Positions 36,001 through 45,533 are shown, counted from the stretch's first letter. The stretch: DNA of 64,000 bases from Marinomonas maritima (GCF_024435075.2 NZ_JAMZEG020000002.1:434001-498000); one strand, 5' to 3'. The notes: generated by a model not told the origin, from the sequence alone. Translations and numbers: made by a program.

Positions 36001-39000
36001 CATGACGATCGCAGGTACGCCTTACGAAACCACGGTAGATGCCGATGGCAACTGGACAGTGGATGTGGCGGGCAGCGACCTTGCGGCCGACACCGTGTTC
36101 GATGTGAACGTGGCGTCTACGGACGACGTGGGCAACCCAGTGACCTCAACAGGATCTTCAGAGCATACGGTCGTTCTAGAAGGGACAGAAGGCACAGTGA
36201 CGGTTGATGCGATTACGTCTGATGACGTGATCAACGCGGCAGAAAGCGGACAAACCATCGCGGTGACAGGTACGGCGACAGGTGGCGATATCGCACCAGG
36301 CGATAAAGTGACCATGACGATCGCAGGTACGCCTTACGAAACCACGGTAGATGCCGATGGCAACTGGACAGTGGATGTGGCGGGCAGCGACCTTGCGGCC
36401 GACACCGTGTTCGATGTGAACGTGGCGTCTACGGACGACGTGGGCAACCCAGTGACCTCAACAGGATCTTCAGAGCATACGGTCGTTCTAGAAGGGACAG
36501 AAGGCACAGTGACGGTTGATGCGATTACGTCTGATGACGTGATCAACGCGGCAGAAAGCGGACAAACCATCGCGGTGACAGGTACGGCGACAGGTGGCGA
36601 TATCGCACCAGGCGATAAAGTGACCATGACGATCGCAGGTACGCCTTACGAAACCACGGTAGATGCCGATGGCAACTGGACAGTGGATGTGGCGGGCAGC
36701 GACCTTGCGGCCGACACCGTGTTCGATGTGAACGTGGCGTCTACGGACGACGTGGGCAACCCAGTGACCTCAACAGGATCTTCAGAGCATACGGTCGTTC
36801 TAGAAGGGACAGAAGGCACAGTGACGGTTGATGCGATTACGTCTGATGACGTGATCAACGCGGCAGAAAGCGGACAAACCATCGCGGTGACAGGTACGGC
36901 GACAGGTGGCGATATCGCACCAGGCGATAAAGTGACCATGACGATCGCAGGTACGCCTTACGAAACCACGGTAGATGCCGATGGCAACTGGACAGTGGAT
37001 GTGGCGGGCAGCGACCTTGCGGCCGACACCGTGTTCGATGTGAACGTGGCGTCTACGGACGACGTGGGCAACCCAGTGACCTCAACAGGATCTTCAGAGC
37101 ATACGGTCGTTCTAGAAGGGACAGAAGGCACAGTGACGGTTGATGCGATTACGTCTGATGACGTGATCAACGCGGCAGAAAGCGGACAAACCATCGCGGT
37201 GACAGGTACGGCGACAGGTGGCGATATCGCACCAGGCGATAAAGTGACCATGACGATCGCAGGTACGCCTTACGAAACCACGGTAGATGCCGATGGCAAC
37301 TGGACAGTGGATGTGGCGGGCAGCGACCTTGCGGCCGACACCGTGTTCGATGTGAACGTGGCGTCTACGGACGACGTGGGCAACCCAGTGACCTCAACAG
37401 GATCTTCAGAGCATACGGTCGTTCTAGAAGGGACAGAAGGCACAGTGACGGTTGATGCGATTACGTCTGATGACGTGATCAACGCGGCAGAAAGCGGACA
37501 AACCATCGCGGTGACAGGTACGGCGACAGGTGGCGATATCGCACCAGGCGATAAAGTGACCATGACGATCGCAGGTACGCCTTACGAAACCACGGTAGAT
37601 GCCGATGGCAACTGGACAGTGGATGTGGCGGGCAGCGACCTTGCGGCCGACACCGTGTTCGATGTGAACGTGGCGTCTACGGACGACGTGGGCAACCCAG
37701 TGACCTCAACAGGATCTTCAGAGCATACGGTCGTTCTAGAAGGGACAGAAGGCACAGTGACGGTTGATGCGATTACGTCTGATGACGTGATCAACGCGGC
37801 AGAAAGCGGACAAACCATCGCGGTGACAGGTACGGCGACAGGTGGCGATATCGCACCAGGCGATAAAGTGACCATGACGATCGCAGGTACGCCTTACGAA
37901 ACCACGGTAGATGCCGATGGCAACTGGACAGTGGATGTGGCGGGCAGCGACCTTGCGGCCGACACCGTGTTCGATGTGAACGTGGCGTCTACGGACGACG
38001 TGGGCAACCCAGTGACCTCAACAGGATCTTCAGAGCATACGGTCGTTCTAGAAGGGACAGAAGGCACAGTGACGGTTGATGCGATTACGTCTGATGACGT
38101 GATCAACGCGGCAGAAAGCGGACAAACCATCGCGGTGACAGGTACGGCGACAGGTGGCGATATCGCACCAGGCGATAAAGTGACCATGACGATCGCAGGT
38201 ACGCCTTACGAAACCACGGTAGATGCCGATGGCAACTGGACAGTGGATGTGGCGGGCAGCGACCTTGCGGCCGACACCGTGTTCGATGTGAACGTGGCGT
38301 CTACGGACGACGTGGGCAACCCAGTGACCTCAACAGGATCTTCAGAGCATACGGTCGTTCTAGAAGGGACAGAAGGCACAGTGACGGTTGATGCGATTAC
38401 GTCTGATGACGTGATCAACGCGGCAGAAAGCGGACAAACCATCGCGGTGACAGGTACGGCGACAGGTGGCGATATCGCACCAGGCGATAAAGTGACCATG
38501 ACGATCGCAGGTACGCCTTACGAAACCACGGTAGATGCCGATGGCAACTGGACAGTGGATGTGGCGGGCAGCGACCTTGCGGCCGACACCGTGTTCGATG
38601 TGAACGTGGCGTCTACGGACGACGTGGGCAACCCAGTGACCTCAACAGGATCTTCAGAGCATACGGTCGTTCTAGAAGGGACAGAAGGCACAGTGACGGT
38701 TGATGCGATTACGTCTGATGACGTGATCAACGCGGCAGAAAGCGGACAAACCATCGCGGTGACAGGTACGGCGACAGGTGGCGATATCGCACCAGGCGAT
38801 AAAGTGACCATGACGATCGCAGGTACGCCTTACGAAACCACGGTAGATGCCGATGGCAACTGGACAGTGGATGTGGCGGGCAGCGACCTTGCGGCCGACA
38901 CCGTGTTCGATGTGAACGTGGCGTCTACGGACGACGTGGGCAACCCAGTGACCTCAACAGGATCTTCAGAGCATACGGTCGTTCTAGAAGGGACAGAAGG

Positions 39001-39943
39001 CACAGTGACGGTTGATGCGATTACGTCTGATGACGTGATCAACGCGGCAGAAAGCGGACAAACCATCGCGGTGACAGGTACGGCGACAGGTGGCGATATC
39101 GCACCAGGCGATAAAGTGACCATGACGATCGCAGGTACGCCTTACGAAACCACGGTAGATGCCGATGGCAACTGGACAGTGGATGTGGCGGGCAGCGACC
39201 TTGCGGCCGACACCGTGTTCGATGTGAACGTGGCGTCTACGGACGACGTGGGCAACCCAGTGACCTCAACAGGATCTTCAGAGCATACGGTCGTTCTAGA
39301 AGGGACAGAAGGCACAGTGACGGTTGATGCGATTACGTCTGATGACGTGATCAACGCGGCAGAAAGCGGACAAACCATCGCGGTGACAGGTACGGCGACA
39401 GGTGGCGATATCGCACCAGGCGATAAAGTGACCATGACGATCGCAGGTACGCCTTACGAAACCACGGTAGATGCCGATGGCAACTGGACAGTGGATGTGG
39501 CGGGCAGCGACCTTGCGGCCGACACCGTGTTCGATGTGAACGTGGCGTCTACGGACGACGTGGGCAACCCAGTGACCTCAACAGGATCTTCAGAGCATAC
39601 GGTCGTTCTAGAAGGGACAGAAGGCACAGTGACGGTTGATGCGATTACGTCTGATGACGTGATCAACGCGGCAGAAAGCGGACAAACCATCGCGGTGACA
39701 GGTACGGCGACAGGTGGCGATATCGCACCAGGCGATAAAGTGACCATGACGATCGCAGGTACGCCTTACGAAACCACGGTAGATGCCGATGGCAACTGGA
39801 CAGTGGATGTGGCGGGCAGCGACCTTGCGGCCGACACCGTGTTCGATGTGAACGTGGCGTCTACGGACGACGTGGGCAACCCAGTGACCTCAACAGGATC
39901 TTCAGAGCATACGGTCGTTCTGAAGGGACAGAAGGCACAGTGA
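33020..39943 (+). CDS. Adhesin repeat part: tandem 104-residue Ig-like domains
   Basis: A 2307-residue frame made wholly of the same 104-residue unit, about 22 times. Each unit has a beta-strand pattern with TVDADGNWTVDVAGSDLAAD and ITSDDVINAAESGQTIAVTG, typical of bacterial Ig-like (Big) domains in BapA/LapA proteins. Asp-rich loops may bind calcium; that is inference. The GTG at 33020 is only where the frame opens after the deletion and is not a real start. The end, reading VVLKGQKAQ, is also an artefact of a missing A at about 39921. Confidence 0.75.
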   Translation: MTSTGSSEHTVVLEGTEGTVTVDAITSDDVINAAESGQTIAVTGTATGGDIAPGDKVTMTIAGTPYETTVDADGNWTVDVAGSDLAADTVFDVNVASTDDVGNPVTSTGSSEHTVVLEGTEGTVTVDAITSDDVINAAESGQTIAVTGTATGGDIAPGDKVTMTIAGTPYETTVDADGNWTVDVAGSDLAADTVFDVNVASTDDVGNPVTSTGSSEHTVVLEGTEGTVTVDAITSDDVINAAESGQTIAVTGTATGGDIAPGDKVTMTIAGTPYETTVDADGNWTVDVAGSDLAADTVFDVNVASTDDVGNPVTSTGSSEHTVVLEGTEGTVTVDAITSDDVINAAESGQTIAVTGTATGGDIAPGDKVTMTIAGTPYETTVDADGNWTVDVAGSDLAADTVFDVNVASTDDVGNPVTSTGSSEHTVVLEGTEGTVTVDAITSDDVINAAESGQTIAVTGTATGGDIAPGDKVTMTIAGTPYETTVDADGNWTVDVAGSDLAADTVFDVNVASTDDVGNPVTSTGSSEHTVVLEGTEGTVTVDAITSDDVINAAESGQTIAVTGTATGGDIAPGDKVTMTIAGTPYETTVDADGNWTVDVAGSDLAADTVFDVNVASTDDVGNPVTSTGSSEHTVVLEGTEGTVTVDAITSDDVINAAESGQTIAVTGTATGGDIAPGDKVTMTIAGTPYETTVDADGNWTVDVAGSDLAADTVFDVNVASTDDVGNPVTSTGSSEHTVVLEGTEGTVTVDAITSDDVINAAESGQTIAVTGTATGGDIAPGDKVTMTIAGTPYETTVDADGNWTVDVAGSDLAADTVFDVNVASTDDVGNPVTSTGSSEHTVVLEGTEGTVTVDAITSDDVINAAESGQTIAVTGTATGGDIAPGDKVTMTIAGTPYETTVDADGNWTVDVAGSDLAADTVFDVNVASTDDVGNPVTSTGSSEHTVVLEGTEGTVTVDAITSDDVINAAESGQTIAVTGTATGGDIAPGDKVTMTIAGTPYETTVDADGNWTVDVAGSDLAADTVFDVNVASTDDVGNPVTSTGSSEHTVVLEGTEGTVTVDAITSDDVINAAESGQTIAVTGTATGGDIAPGDKVTMTIAGTPYETTVDADGNWTVDVAGSDLAADTVFDVNVASTDDVGNPVTSTGSSEHTVVLEGTEGTVTVDAITSDDVINAAESGQTIAVTGTATGGDIAPGDKVTMTIAGTPYETTVDADGNWTVDVAGSDLAADTVFDVNVASTDDVGNPVTSTGSSEHTVVLEGTEGTVTVDAITSDDVINAAESGQTIAVTGTATGGDIAPGDKVTMTIAGTPYETTVDADGNWTVDVAGSDLAADTVFDVNVASTDDVGNPVTSTGSSEHTVVLEGTEGTVTVDAITSDDVINAAESGQTIAVTGTATGGDIAPGDKVTMTIAGTPYETTVDADGNWTVDVAGSDLAADTVFDVNVASTDDVGNPVTSTGSSEHTVVLEGTEGTVTVDAITSDDVINAAESGQTIAVTGTATGGDIAPGDKVTMTIAGTPYETTVDADGNWTVDVAGSDLAADTVFDVNVASTDDVGNPVTSTGSSEHTVVLEGTEGTVTVDAITSDDVINAAESGQTIAVTGTATGGDIAPGDKVTMTIAGTPYETTVDADGNWTVDVAGSDLAADTVFDVNVASTDDVGNPVTSTGSSEHTVVLEGTEGTVTVDAITSDDVINAAESGQTIAVTGTATGGDIAPGDKVTMTIAGTPYETTVDADGNWTVDVAGSDLAADTVFDVNVASTDDVGNPVTSTGSSEHTVVLEGTEGTVTVDAITSDDVINAAESGQTIAVTGTATGGDIAPGDKVTMTIAGTPYETTVDADGNWTVDVAGSDLAADTVFDVNVASTDDVGNPVTSTGSSEHTVVLEGTEGTVTVDAITSDDVINAAESGQTIAVTGTATGGDIAPGDKVTMTIAGTPYETTVDADGNWTVDVAGSDLAADTVFDVNVASTDDVGNPVTSTGSSEHTVVLEGTEGTVTVDAITSDDVINAAESGQTIAVTGTATGGDIAPGDKVTMTIAGTPYETTVDADGNWTVDVAGSDLAADTVFDVNVASTDDVGNPVTSTGSSEHTVVLEGTEGTVTVDAITSDDVINAAESGQTIAVTGTATGGDIAPGDKVTMTIAGTPYETTVDADGNWTVDVAGSDLAADTVFDVNVASTDDVGNPVTSTGSSEHTVVLEGTEGTVTVDAITSDDVINAAESGQTIAVTGTATGGDIAPGDKVTMTIAGTPYETTVDADGNWTVDVAGSDLAADTVFDVNVASTDDVGNPVTSTGSSEHTVVLKGQKAQ

Positions 39944-40932
39944 CGGTTGATGCGATTACGTCTGATGACGTGATCAACGCGGCAGAAAGCGGACAAACCA
40001 TCGCGGTGACAGGTACGGCGACAGGTGGCGATATCGCACCAGGCGATAAAGTGACCATGACGATCGCAGGTACGCCTTACGAAACCACGGTAGATGCCGA
40101 TGGCAACTGGACAGTGGATGTGGCGGGCAGCGACCTTGCGGCCGACACCGTGTTCGATGTGAACGTGGCGTCTACGGACGACGTGGGCAACCCAGTGACC
40201 TCAACAGGATCTTCAGAGCATACGGTCGTTCTAGAAGGGACAGAAGGCACAGTGACGGTTGATGCGATTACGTCTGATGACGTGATCAACGCGGCAGAAA
40301 GCGGACAAACCATCGCGGTGACAGGTACGGCGACAGGTGGCGATATCGCACCAGGCGATAAAGTGACCATGACGATCGCAGGTACGCCTTACGAAACCAC
40401 GGTAGATGCCGATGGCAACTGGACAGTGGATGTGGCGGGCAGCGACCTTGCGGCCGACACCGTGTTCGATGTGAACGTGGCGTCTACGGACGACGTGGGC
40501 AACCCAGTGACCTCAACAGGATCTTCAGAGCATACGGTCGTTCTAGAAGGGACAGAAGGCACAGTGACGGTTGATGCGATTACGTCTGATGACGTGATCA
40601 ACGCGGCAGAAAGCGGACAAACCATCGCGGTGACAGGTACGGCGACAGGTGGCGATATCGCACCAGGCGATAAAGTGACCATGACGATCGCAGGTACGCC
40701 TTACGAAACCACGGTAGATGCCGATGGCAACTGGACAGTGGATGTGGCGGGCAGCGACCTTGCGGCCGACACCGTGTTCGATGTGAACGTGGCGTCTACG
40801 GACGACGTGGGCAACCCAGTGACCTCAACAGGATCTTCAGAGCATACGGTCGTTCTAGAAGGGACAGAAGGCACAGTGACGGTTGATGCGATTACGTCTG
40901 ATGACGTGATCAACGCGGCAGAAAGACAGTGA
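39940..40932 (+). CDS. Adhesin repeat part, third frame piece
   Basis: A 330-residue continuation in another frame: three whole 104-residue units, identical to those upstream, and part of a fourth. The frame opens at the 1-base deletion near 39921 and closes where the repeat is disturbed at 40926. The GTG at 39940 is not a real translation start. Its identity to the earlier units supports a sequence error rather than true gene ends. Confidence 0.7.
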   Translation: MTVDAITSDDVINAAESGQTIAVTGTATGGDIAPGDKVTMTIAGTPYETTVDADGNWTVDVAGSDLAADTVFDVNVASTDDVGNPVTSTGSSEHTVVLEGTEGTVTVDAITSDDVINAAESGQTIAVTGTATGGDIAPGDKVTMTIAGTPYETTVDADGNWTVDVAGSDLAADTVFDVNVASTDDVGNPVTSTGSSEHTVVLEGTEGTVTVDAITSDDVINAAESGQTIAVTGTATGGDIAPGDKVTMTIAGTPYETTVDADGNWTVDVAGSDLAADTVFDVNVASTDDVGNPVTSTGSSEHTVVLEGTEGTVTVDAITSDDVINAAERQ

Positions 40933-41420
40933 CCTCAACAGGGACAGAAGGCACAGTGACGGTTGATGCGATTACGTCTGATGACGTGATCAACGCGGCA
41001 GAAACGGCGATAAAGTGACCATGACGATCGCAGGTACGCCTTACGAAACCACGGTAGATGCCGATGGCAACTGGACAGTGGATGTGGCGGGAGCGACCTT
41101 GCGGCCGACACCGTGTTCACAGTGACGGACGACGTGGGCAACCCAGTGACCTCAACAGGATCTTCAGAGATGTCGTTCTAGAAGGGACAGAAGGCACATG
41201 ACGGTTGATGCGATTACGTCTGATGACGTGATCAACGCGGCAGAAAGCGGACAAACCATCGCGGTGACAGGTACGGCGACAGGTGGCGATATCGCACCAG
41301 GCGATAAAGTGAGGATCTTCAACTCATACCGTTGATACGTCGGCAGTAGGTCAGATTGATGTCGACCGTATTACTTCTGATAGTGTTATTAATTCTGATG
41401 AATCATCATCCGGTAATTTA

Positions 41421-44400
41421 GTGGCGATCACAGGCTATGTTGGCAATGATGCAATGCCTGGAGACACAATAAGTATTACGTTGGATGGTGTTGTGATTGG
41501 TCAGGGTACGGTTTCTGAGGATCAAAATAGCAATGGGAAATATTTATATTCCGTTAATGTTTTGGGCTCCGATTTGGCGAATACAACTTTAGTAAATCCA
41601 TCTATTGTTGTCACTGTTTCGGGTGAGGATGCCGCTGGAAATGCTTTTACAGCTCAAAGTACAGAGATTTATAAAGTTGATATTTTTGCAGATGTTGATG
41701 TTTTTGTTTCTGAAGCAAGCGGAGACAATGTCATCAATCTTGACGAGGTTGGTAATTTAACTGTCGGGGGATGGGTAGAGTCAGAAGGCACCGTGACTTC
41801 TATTACAATTACAGACAGTAACGGCAACTCCATTACCATTACTGATGGTATATCCACCGAAGATGATGGAAGTGGCTGGGACTATTTCGAGAAAAATGTC
41901 GATGTATCTACCTTGGCGGATGGACAGTTAAGTGTCGTGGTGAATACTGTTGATGCTTCTGGCAATACCGGCTCTTCGGAACCGCAGCTTATTGAGAAAG
42001 ATACGGTTGCAGATTCAGGAACAGTAACAATTGATCCGATTACGTCAGATGACACGATTGATGGTATTGAATTAGGCCAAACAATTTCTATCTCTGGTAA
42101 GGCTGTTGGTGGTGATATTTCGGTAGGTGATATCGTTAAAATGACGATTAATAATACCGAATACTCTACAACGGTTAAAGCTGGCGGCATCTGGATGATT
42201 GCTGGTGTATTGGGCAGTGATTTGGCAGCTGATTCTGCGTTTGATGTGGTGGTTACATCCAGTGATGCAGCGGGTAATAAGGTCGAAAGTATTGGCACTT
42301 CTACACATAGCGTTGATCTTTCAGCAGAAGCAAACTTTAGTTTAGCTGAAGGCCAACAACATGTTTTAACTAATCTACCAGAAGGCTTTGAGTTCCCTGA
42401 TGGTACAACAGAGGTTACTACGAACTTTGGCGGCACGATTACGTTAGGTGGCGATGGTGAGTATCGATATGATGCACCTGTCAGAGACCATGGTGACACC
42501 ATTTCTGATAAAGACAGTGCCACTATTACGCTTGAAGATGGTCGTACCTTTATTGTGAATCTTGATATTCAAGACTCTGCTCCAGTGGCCGTAGATGACC
42601 AAGATAGTATTGTTGTTCGACATGAGACCTTTGAAGTGAGCGGAGTTGAAGCTAACTGGATTAGCTACACTAATGGCTCAGCCATTAAGGTCTTTGATGG
42701 TACTAGCTCTAATGGTGGGATAGACAACGATGATGGCAAAGACCAAATTCGTTGGGGAACATCTTCAGGACATCAATCTGGCTATGGCTTTATTGACAAT
42801 GACGCGGAATTAAGCGGTAAGCTTGATCTTAACGAAGACATTATTGTTGGTACGTTTACCCATTATAATTATCCAGTGTCTTCAGGTAGTGCTATTACGG
42901 CCGCATCAATGGAAGTGGCGTTCGGGGTTACTGATGATACAGGAGTGAGTGAACCTGTAACGTTAACGGTGAATTTTGATCACAACGAAACACCAAATAC
43001 ATCAAATGCCGAAGCATCAAGAGACATAGTGACTGTTCAGAATACGTTCGTAACGTTTGAATGGGAAAGTGGTATTTACACGTTGCAAGTTGTTGGCTTT
43101 AGAGAGGTAGGTAACCCTGATGGTGAGGTGGTTACTTCTATTTATACCAATGAAAATGCAGCCACAAGTTATGAATTGGTAGTGCGTGTTGTCGAAGGTG
43201 AAGGCTATAGTTTGCCTGAAACGACGGGTAATGTTTTTGACGATAATGGGCTTGGTGCGGATCAATTAGAGTTGAGTGAGGATGGCGGCGTTACCGTCGT
43301 TGGTGTGTCTGCTGGTGAGACGGTTAGCTTGGGATATGCGGACGTTGGTCAAAGCATTAAAGGACAATTTGGTAACTTAGTGTTAGAGACGGATGGTAGT
43401 TACGTCTATGAAGTCACAACTGGCGTTTCCAATATTCCAACAGGTGCGACTGAAACTTTCTCTTATATGATACAAGATTCGGATGGAAGTACATCAACAG
43501 CGACGTTGACTATTAGTGTTGGTACCAATACCAATACCAATACCAATACGGCGCCTTCAGCTCAAGATGACAGCTCTTCTGACTCTCTGGTTACTTTATC
43601 AGAACAAACCTTAGAGATAAGTGTTGATAGCTTGCTTGAAAACGATACTGATGCTGATGGTGACGCTCTAACTGTGACGAGCATTAGCAATGTCCAAAAT
43701 GGGTATGCATATTTGGATTCAATTGGTGTTATCCACTTTACGCCATTACAAGGATTTACTGGAGTGGCGACGTTTGACTACACAATTTCAGATGGGAGAG
43801 GTGGAAAAGATACGGCAACGGCATCAGTTACTGTAACAGCTGATGGCATTCTACCGACAGTGACTGTATCGACAGCAGAAAATACGCCGGATTACGATGT
43901 TAATGCATGGAAAGGACAGGATAGTAATTTTGAGTCTGGAGTATTAGCTAATCATGGAAACTCCCAAGGTGGAAATGACACGTATTATTTAAATGGAGAT
44001 TTGAATTATTCTGCTAGCTCCGGTGATGGTAGTGATGAAATAGTAATCACAGGCAATGTTAACCGTACTTTAACGCTTGATTCAGGGGATTTTTCTGGTG
44101 ATGGTGATGATAATCTACTAGTGAAAGGTGAACTGAATTCAAACGGATCAATATATAGTGGTGCAGGTAATGACTCTGTAGAAATTCGTGGGAATACTAA
44201 TGCAGATGTTGACCTTTCTGATGGAGATGATCGTTTAGCTATTGGGGGGAGTGTTAACTCAAACTCTGAAATAGACTTAGGTGATGGAAATGATTCTGCG
44301 TACGTTGCACATGATCTAAGCGGTGAAATCGATGCTGGAAATGGTAACGATACTGTTGAAATTGGTCGAAATATTAACTCCAGTGGTGATGTTAAGTTGG

Positions 44401-45461
44401 GCAAGGGTGATGACGTACTATTGGTTCAAGGTGACATTTCTGGAGAAATTAAAGGCGAAAATGGAAATGATACGGTCATAATCCACGGTAACGTTTGGTC
44501 TGATGCCAAGATCGATTTGGGTAAAGGAAATGATGTTATCACCATAGGCGGTAAGCTTTATAGTGATGTTGACGGAGGTAAAGGAAGTGATTCTATCTAT
44601 TTAGCTTCTTATACTAAAAACGATTATAACAATAACGTTGATAACATTAAGTCGAGGGTTATCAGCTTTGAAAATATTATGATGAGCGATGGAATTGTTA
44701 AAGGTGACTCAAGTGGCTTTAATAATGGCTCTTCTGCATTTAGTTATAGCGTATCTGTTGATATAGATAGCACTAGTAGCACGACAGAGACCTCCATGTT
44801 GACGTTGTTTGGTATTCCATCAACAGCGACACTTACGCTGGACGGCGAGACACTAACGGCTAATTCTGATGGAAATTATGACATTGAAATTACCAATGGT
44901 CAGACAACTATCGAAAATCTTAATGTATTAAGTGATAGTGCATTACCAGACTTAGTAGTAACCAGTACCGTATCTTATGCGCCTAGTGTGGTCGATACGA
45001 CTAAAGATGAGGATAATTATCTTGTCGGCACTCAAGATGAGGACACCTTAGTCGGAGGCTTGGGAGATGACATCTTATTTGGTGGTGATGACGAAACATC
45101 AGATACGTTAACAGGTGGAGAAGGTAAAGATATTTTCATATTGAATGACACGACGGATGTATTGAATATAGATACGATTACTGACTTCAATGCAGCGGAA
45201 GACGCATTAGACTTAACGGACTTATTGACAGGTATAGCAGGAAGTCCTGATAAAGATGCTGATGCGGATCTGATTGCTGAGTTCTTGTCACAACATGTCA
45301 AGGTAACAGATGGCAATGTTAAAGTAGATGGTGAAGACGTTGCTACCTTTATAGAGGAAACATCTTCTTTCGATTCGAATAACGATGGCCTTGTAAATAG
45401 CTCTGATAGCATTAAAGTAATTTACAATAATGAAGAATACAGCATCAATATTGATGGCTAG
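41421..45461 (+). CDS. Adhesin C-terminal part with secretion signal
   Basis: A 1346-residue frame, open in fact from 41313 (GSSTHTVDTSAVGQ). In order: three divergent Ig-like units (to about residue 295); a domain from APVAVDDQDSIVV with WGTSSGHQSGYGF and GTFTHYNYP, like choice-of-anchor K/THxN domains; a cadherin-like domain after an N-T-N-T linker (LLENDTDADGDALTVTSISN); a glycine-aspartate repeat with alternating 21 and 19 residues; and a C-terminal type I secretion domain (GLGDDILFGGDD, then LTGGEGKDIFILND and ITDFNAAEDALDLTDLL). A stem terminator follows. No start codon is needed, as the part belongs to the upstream frames. Confidence 0.85.
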   Translation: MAITGYVGNDAMPGDTISITLDGVVIGQGTVSEDQNSNGKYLYSVNVLGSDLANTTLVNPSIVVTVSGEDAAGNAFTAQSTEIYKVDIFADVDVFVSEASGDNVINLDEVGNLTVGGWVESEGTVTSITITDSNGNSITITDGISTEDDGSGWDYFEKNVDVSTLADGQLSVVVNTVDASGNTGSSEPQLIEKDTVADSGTVTIDPITSDDTIDGIELGQTISISGKAVGGDISVGDIVKMTINNTEYSTTVKAGGIWMIAGVLGSDLAADSAFDVVVTSSDAAGNKVESIGTSTHSVDLSAEANFSLAEGQQHVLTNLPEGFEFPDGTTEVTTNFGGTITLGGDGEYRYDAPVRDHGDTISDKDSATITLEDGRTFIVNLDIQDSAPVAVDDQDSIVVRHETFEVSGVEANWISYTNGSAIKVFDGTSSNGGIDNDDGKDQIRWGTSSGHQSGYGFIDNDAELSGKLDLNEDIIVGTFTHYNYPVSSGSAITAASMEVAFGVTDDTGVSEPVTLTVNFDHNETPNTSNAEASRDIVTVQNTFVTFEWESGIYTLQVVGFREVGNPDGEVVTSIYTNENAATSYELVVRVVEGEGYSLPETTGNVFDDNGLGADQLELSEDGGVTVVGVSAGETVSLGYADVGQSIKGQFGNLVLETDGSYVYEVTTGVSNIPTGATETFSYMIQDSDGSTSTATLTISVGTNTNTNTNTAPSAQDDSSSDSLVTLSEQTLEISVDSLLENDTDADGDALTVTSISNVQNGYAYLDSIGVIHFTPLQGFTGVATFDYTISDGRGGKDTATASVTVTADGILPTVTVSTAENTPDYDVNAWKGQDSNFESGVLANHGNSQGGNDTYYLNGDLNYSASSGDGSDEIVITGNVNRTLTLDSGDFSGDGDDNLLVKGELNSNGSIYSGAGNDSVEIRGNTNADVDLSDGDDRLAIGGSVNSNSEIDLGDGNDSAYVAHDLSGEIDAGNGNDTVEIGRNINSSGDVKLGKGDDVLLVQGDISGEIKGENGNDTVIIHGNVWSDAKIDLGKGNDVITIGGKLYSDVDGGKGSDSIYLASYTKNDYNNNVDNIKSRVISFENIMMSDGIVKGDSSGFNNGSSAFSYSVSVDIDSTSSTTETSMLTLFGIPSTATLTLDGETLTANSDGNYDIEITNGQTTIENLNVLSDSALPDLVVTSTVSYAPSVVDTTKDEDNYLVGTQDEDTLVGGLGDDILFGGDDETSDTLTGGEGKDIFILNDTTDVLNIDTITDFNAAEDALDLTDLLTGIAGSPDKDADADLIAEFLSQHVKVTDGNVKVDGEDVATFIEETSSFDSNNDGLVNSSDSIKVIYNNEEYSINIDG
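44103..44582 (+). repeat. Alternating 21/19-residue Gly-Asp protein repeat
   Basis: Eight protein units, each starting G-(N/D)-D, have lengths 21, 19, 21, 19, 21, 19, 21, 19, then a partial ninth. Each has the form G-x-D-x-h-x-h-x-G with a later x-h-x-h strand. It is like an RTX calcium-binding solenoid, but with a double-strand period instead of the usual nine residues. Confidence 0.8.
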
Positions 45462-45480
45462 TAAATAAATAGCACTAACT

Positions 45481-45515
45481 AAAAAGCCGAATTGGAATTT
45501 CCAATTCGGCTTTTT
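45481..45515. terminator. Terminator after adhesin and msrA
   Basis: A perfect 15-bp stem, AAAAAGCCGAATTGG (45481-45495) with its complement (45501-45515), loop AATTT. It serves the adhesin on the plus strand and msrA on the minus strand. Confidence 0.88.
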
Positions 45516-45533
45516 CATCTCTTGAACCTGTGG

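Larger units (their letters stand above)
32908..41311 (+). repeat. 312-bp tandem repeat array, about 25 units
   Basis: The unit is 312 bp. Its landmark GAAACCACGG occurs at 32908, then every 312 bases from 33218 to 39770, then at 40081, 40393, 40705 and 41045. Counting by this landmark, 23 units are exactly 312 bp and look identical by eye. The first is 310 bp, the one at 39770 is 311 bp, and the last is broken. No substitutions were noticed among the intact units. The array is visibly more G+C rich than its flanks. Confidence 0.95.
31756..45461 (+). other. Giant LapA-like adhesin locus, one gene in four frame pieces
   Basis: Taken together, 31756-45461 reads as one secreted adhesin: N-terminal retention module, a long Ig-like repeat array, non-repeat Ig-like and THxN-type domains, a cadherin-like domain, a glycine-aspartate solenoid and a type I secretion signal. 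Three frame breaks interrupt it: a 2-base deletion near 33010, a 1-base deletion near 39921, and a region of several deletions at 40926-41312. All are shortfalls relative to the repeat consensus. If restored, the protein would exceed 4500 residues. LapD, LapG and the matching ABC exporter are not in the window. Confidence 0.8.

Noticed and set aside
33214..40682. Repeated 97-residue minus-strand ORFs, one per 312-bp unit
   Set aside because: They are antisense shadows of the identical repeat, with no independent ribosome sites or recognisable products. Their identity just follows from the identical DNA.
32908..41311. Possible CRISPR array because of regular repeats
   Set aside because: The period is 312 bp with no unique spacers, and the plus-strand reading frame is protein coding throughout. 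It is a protein repeat.
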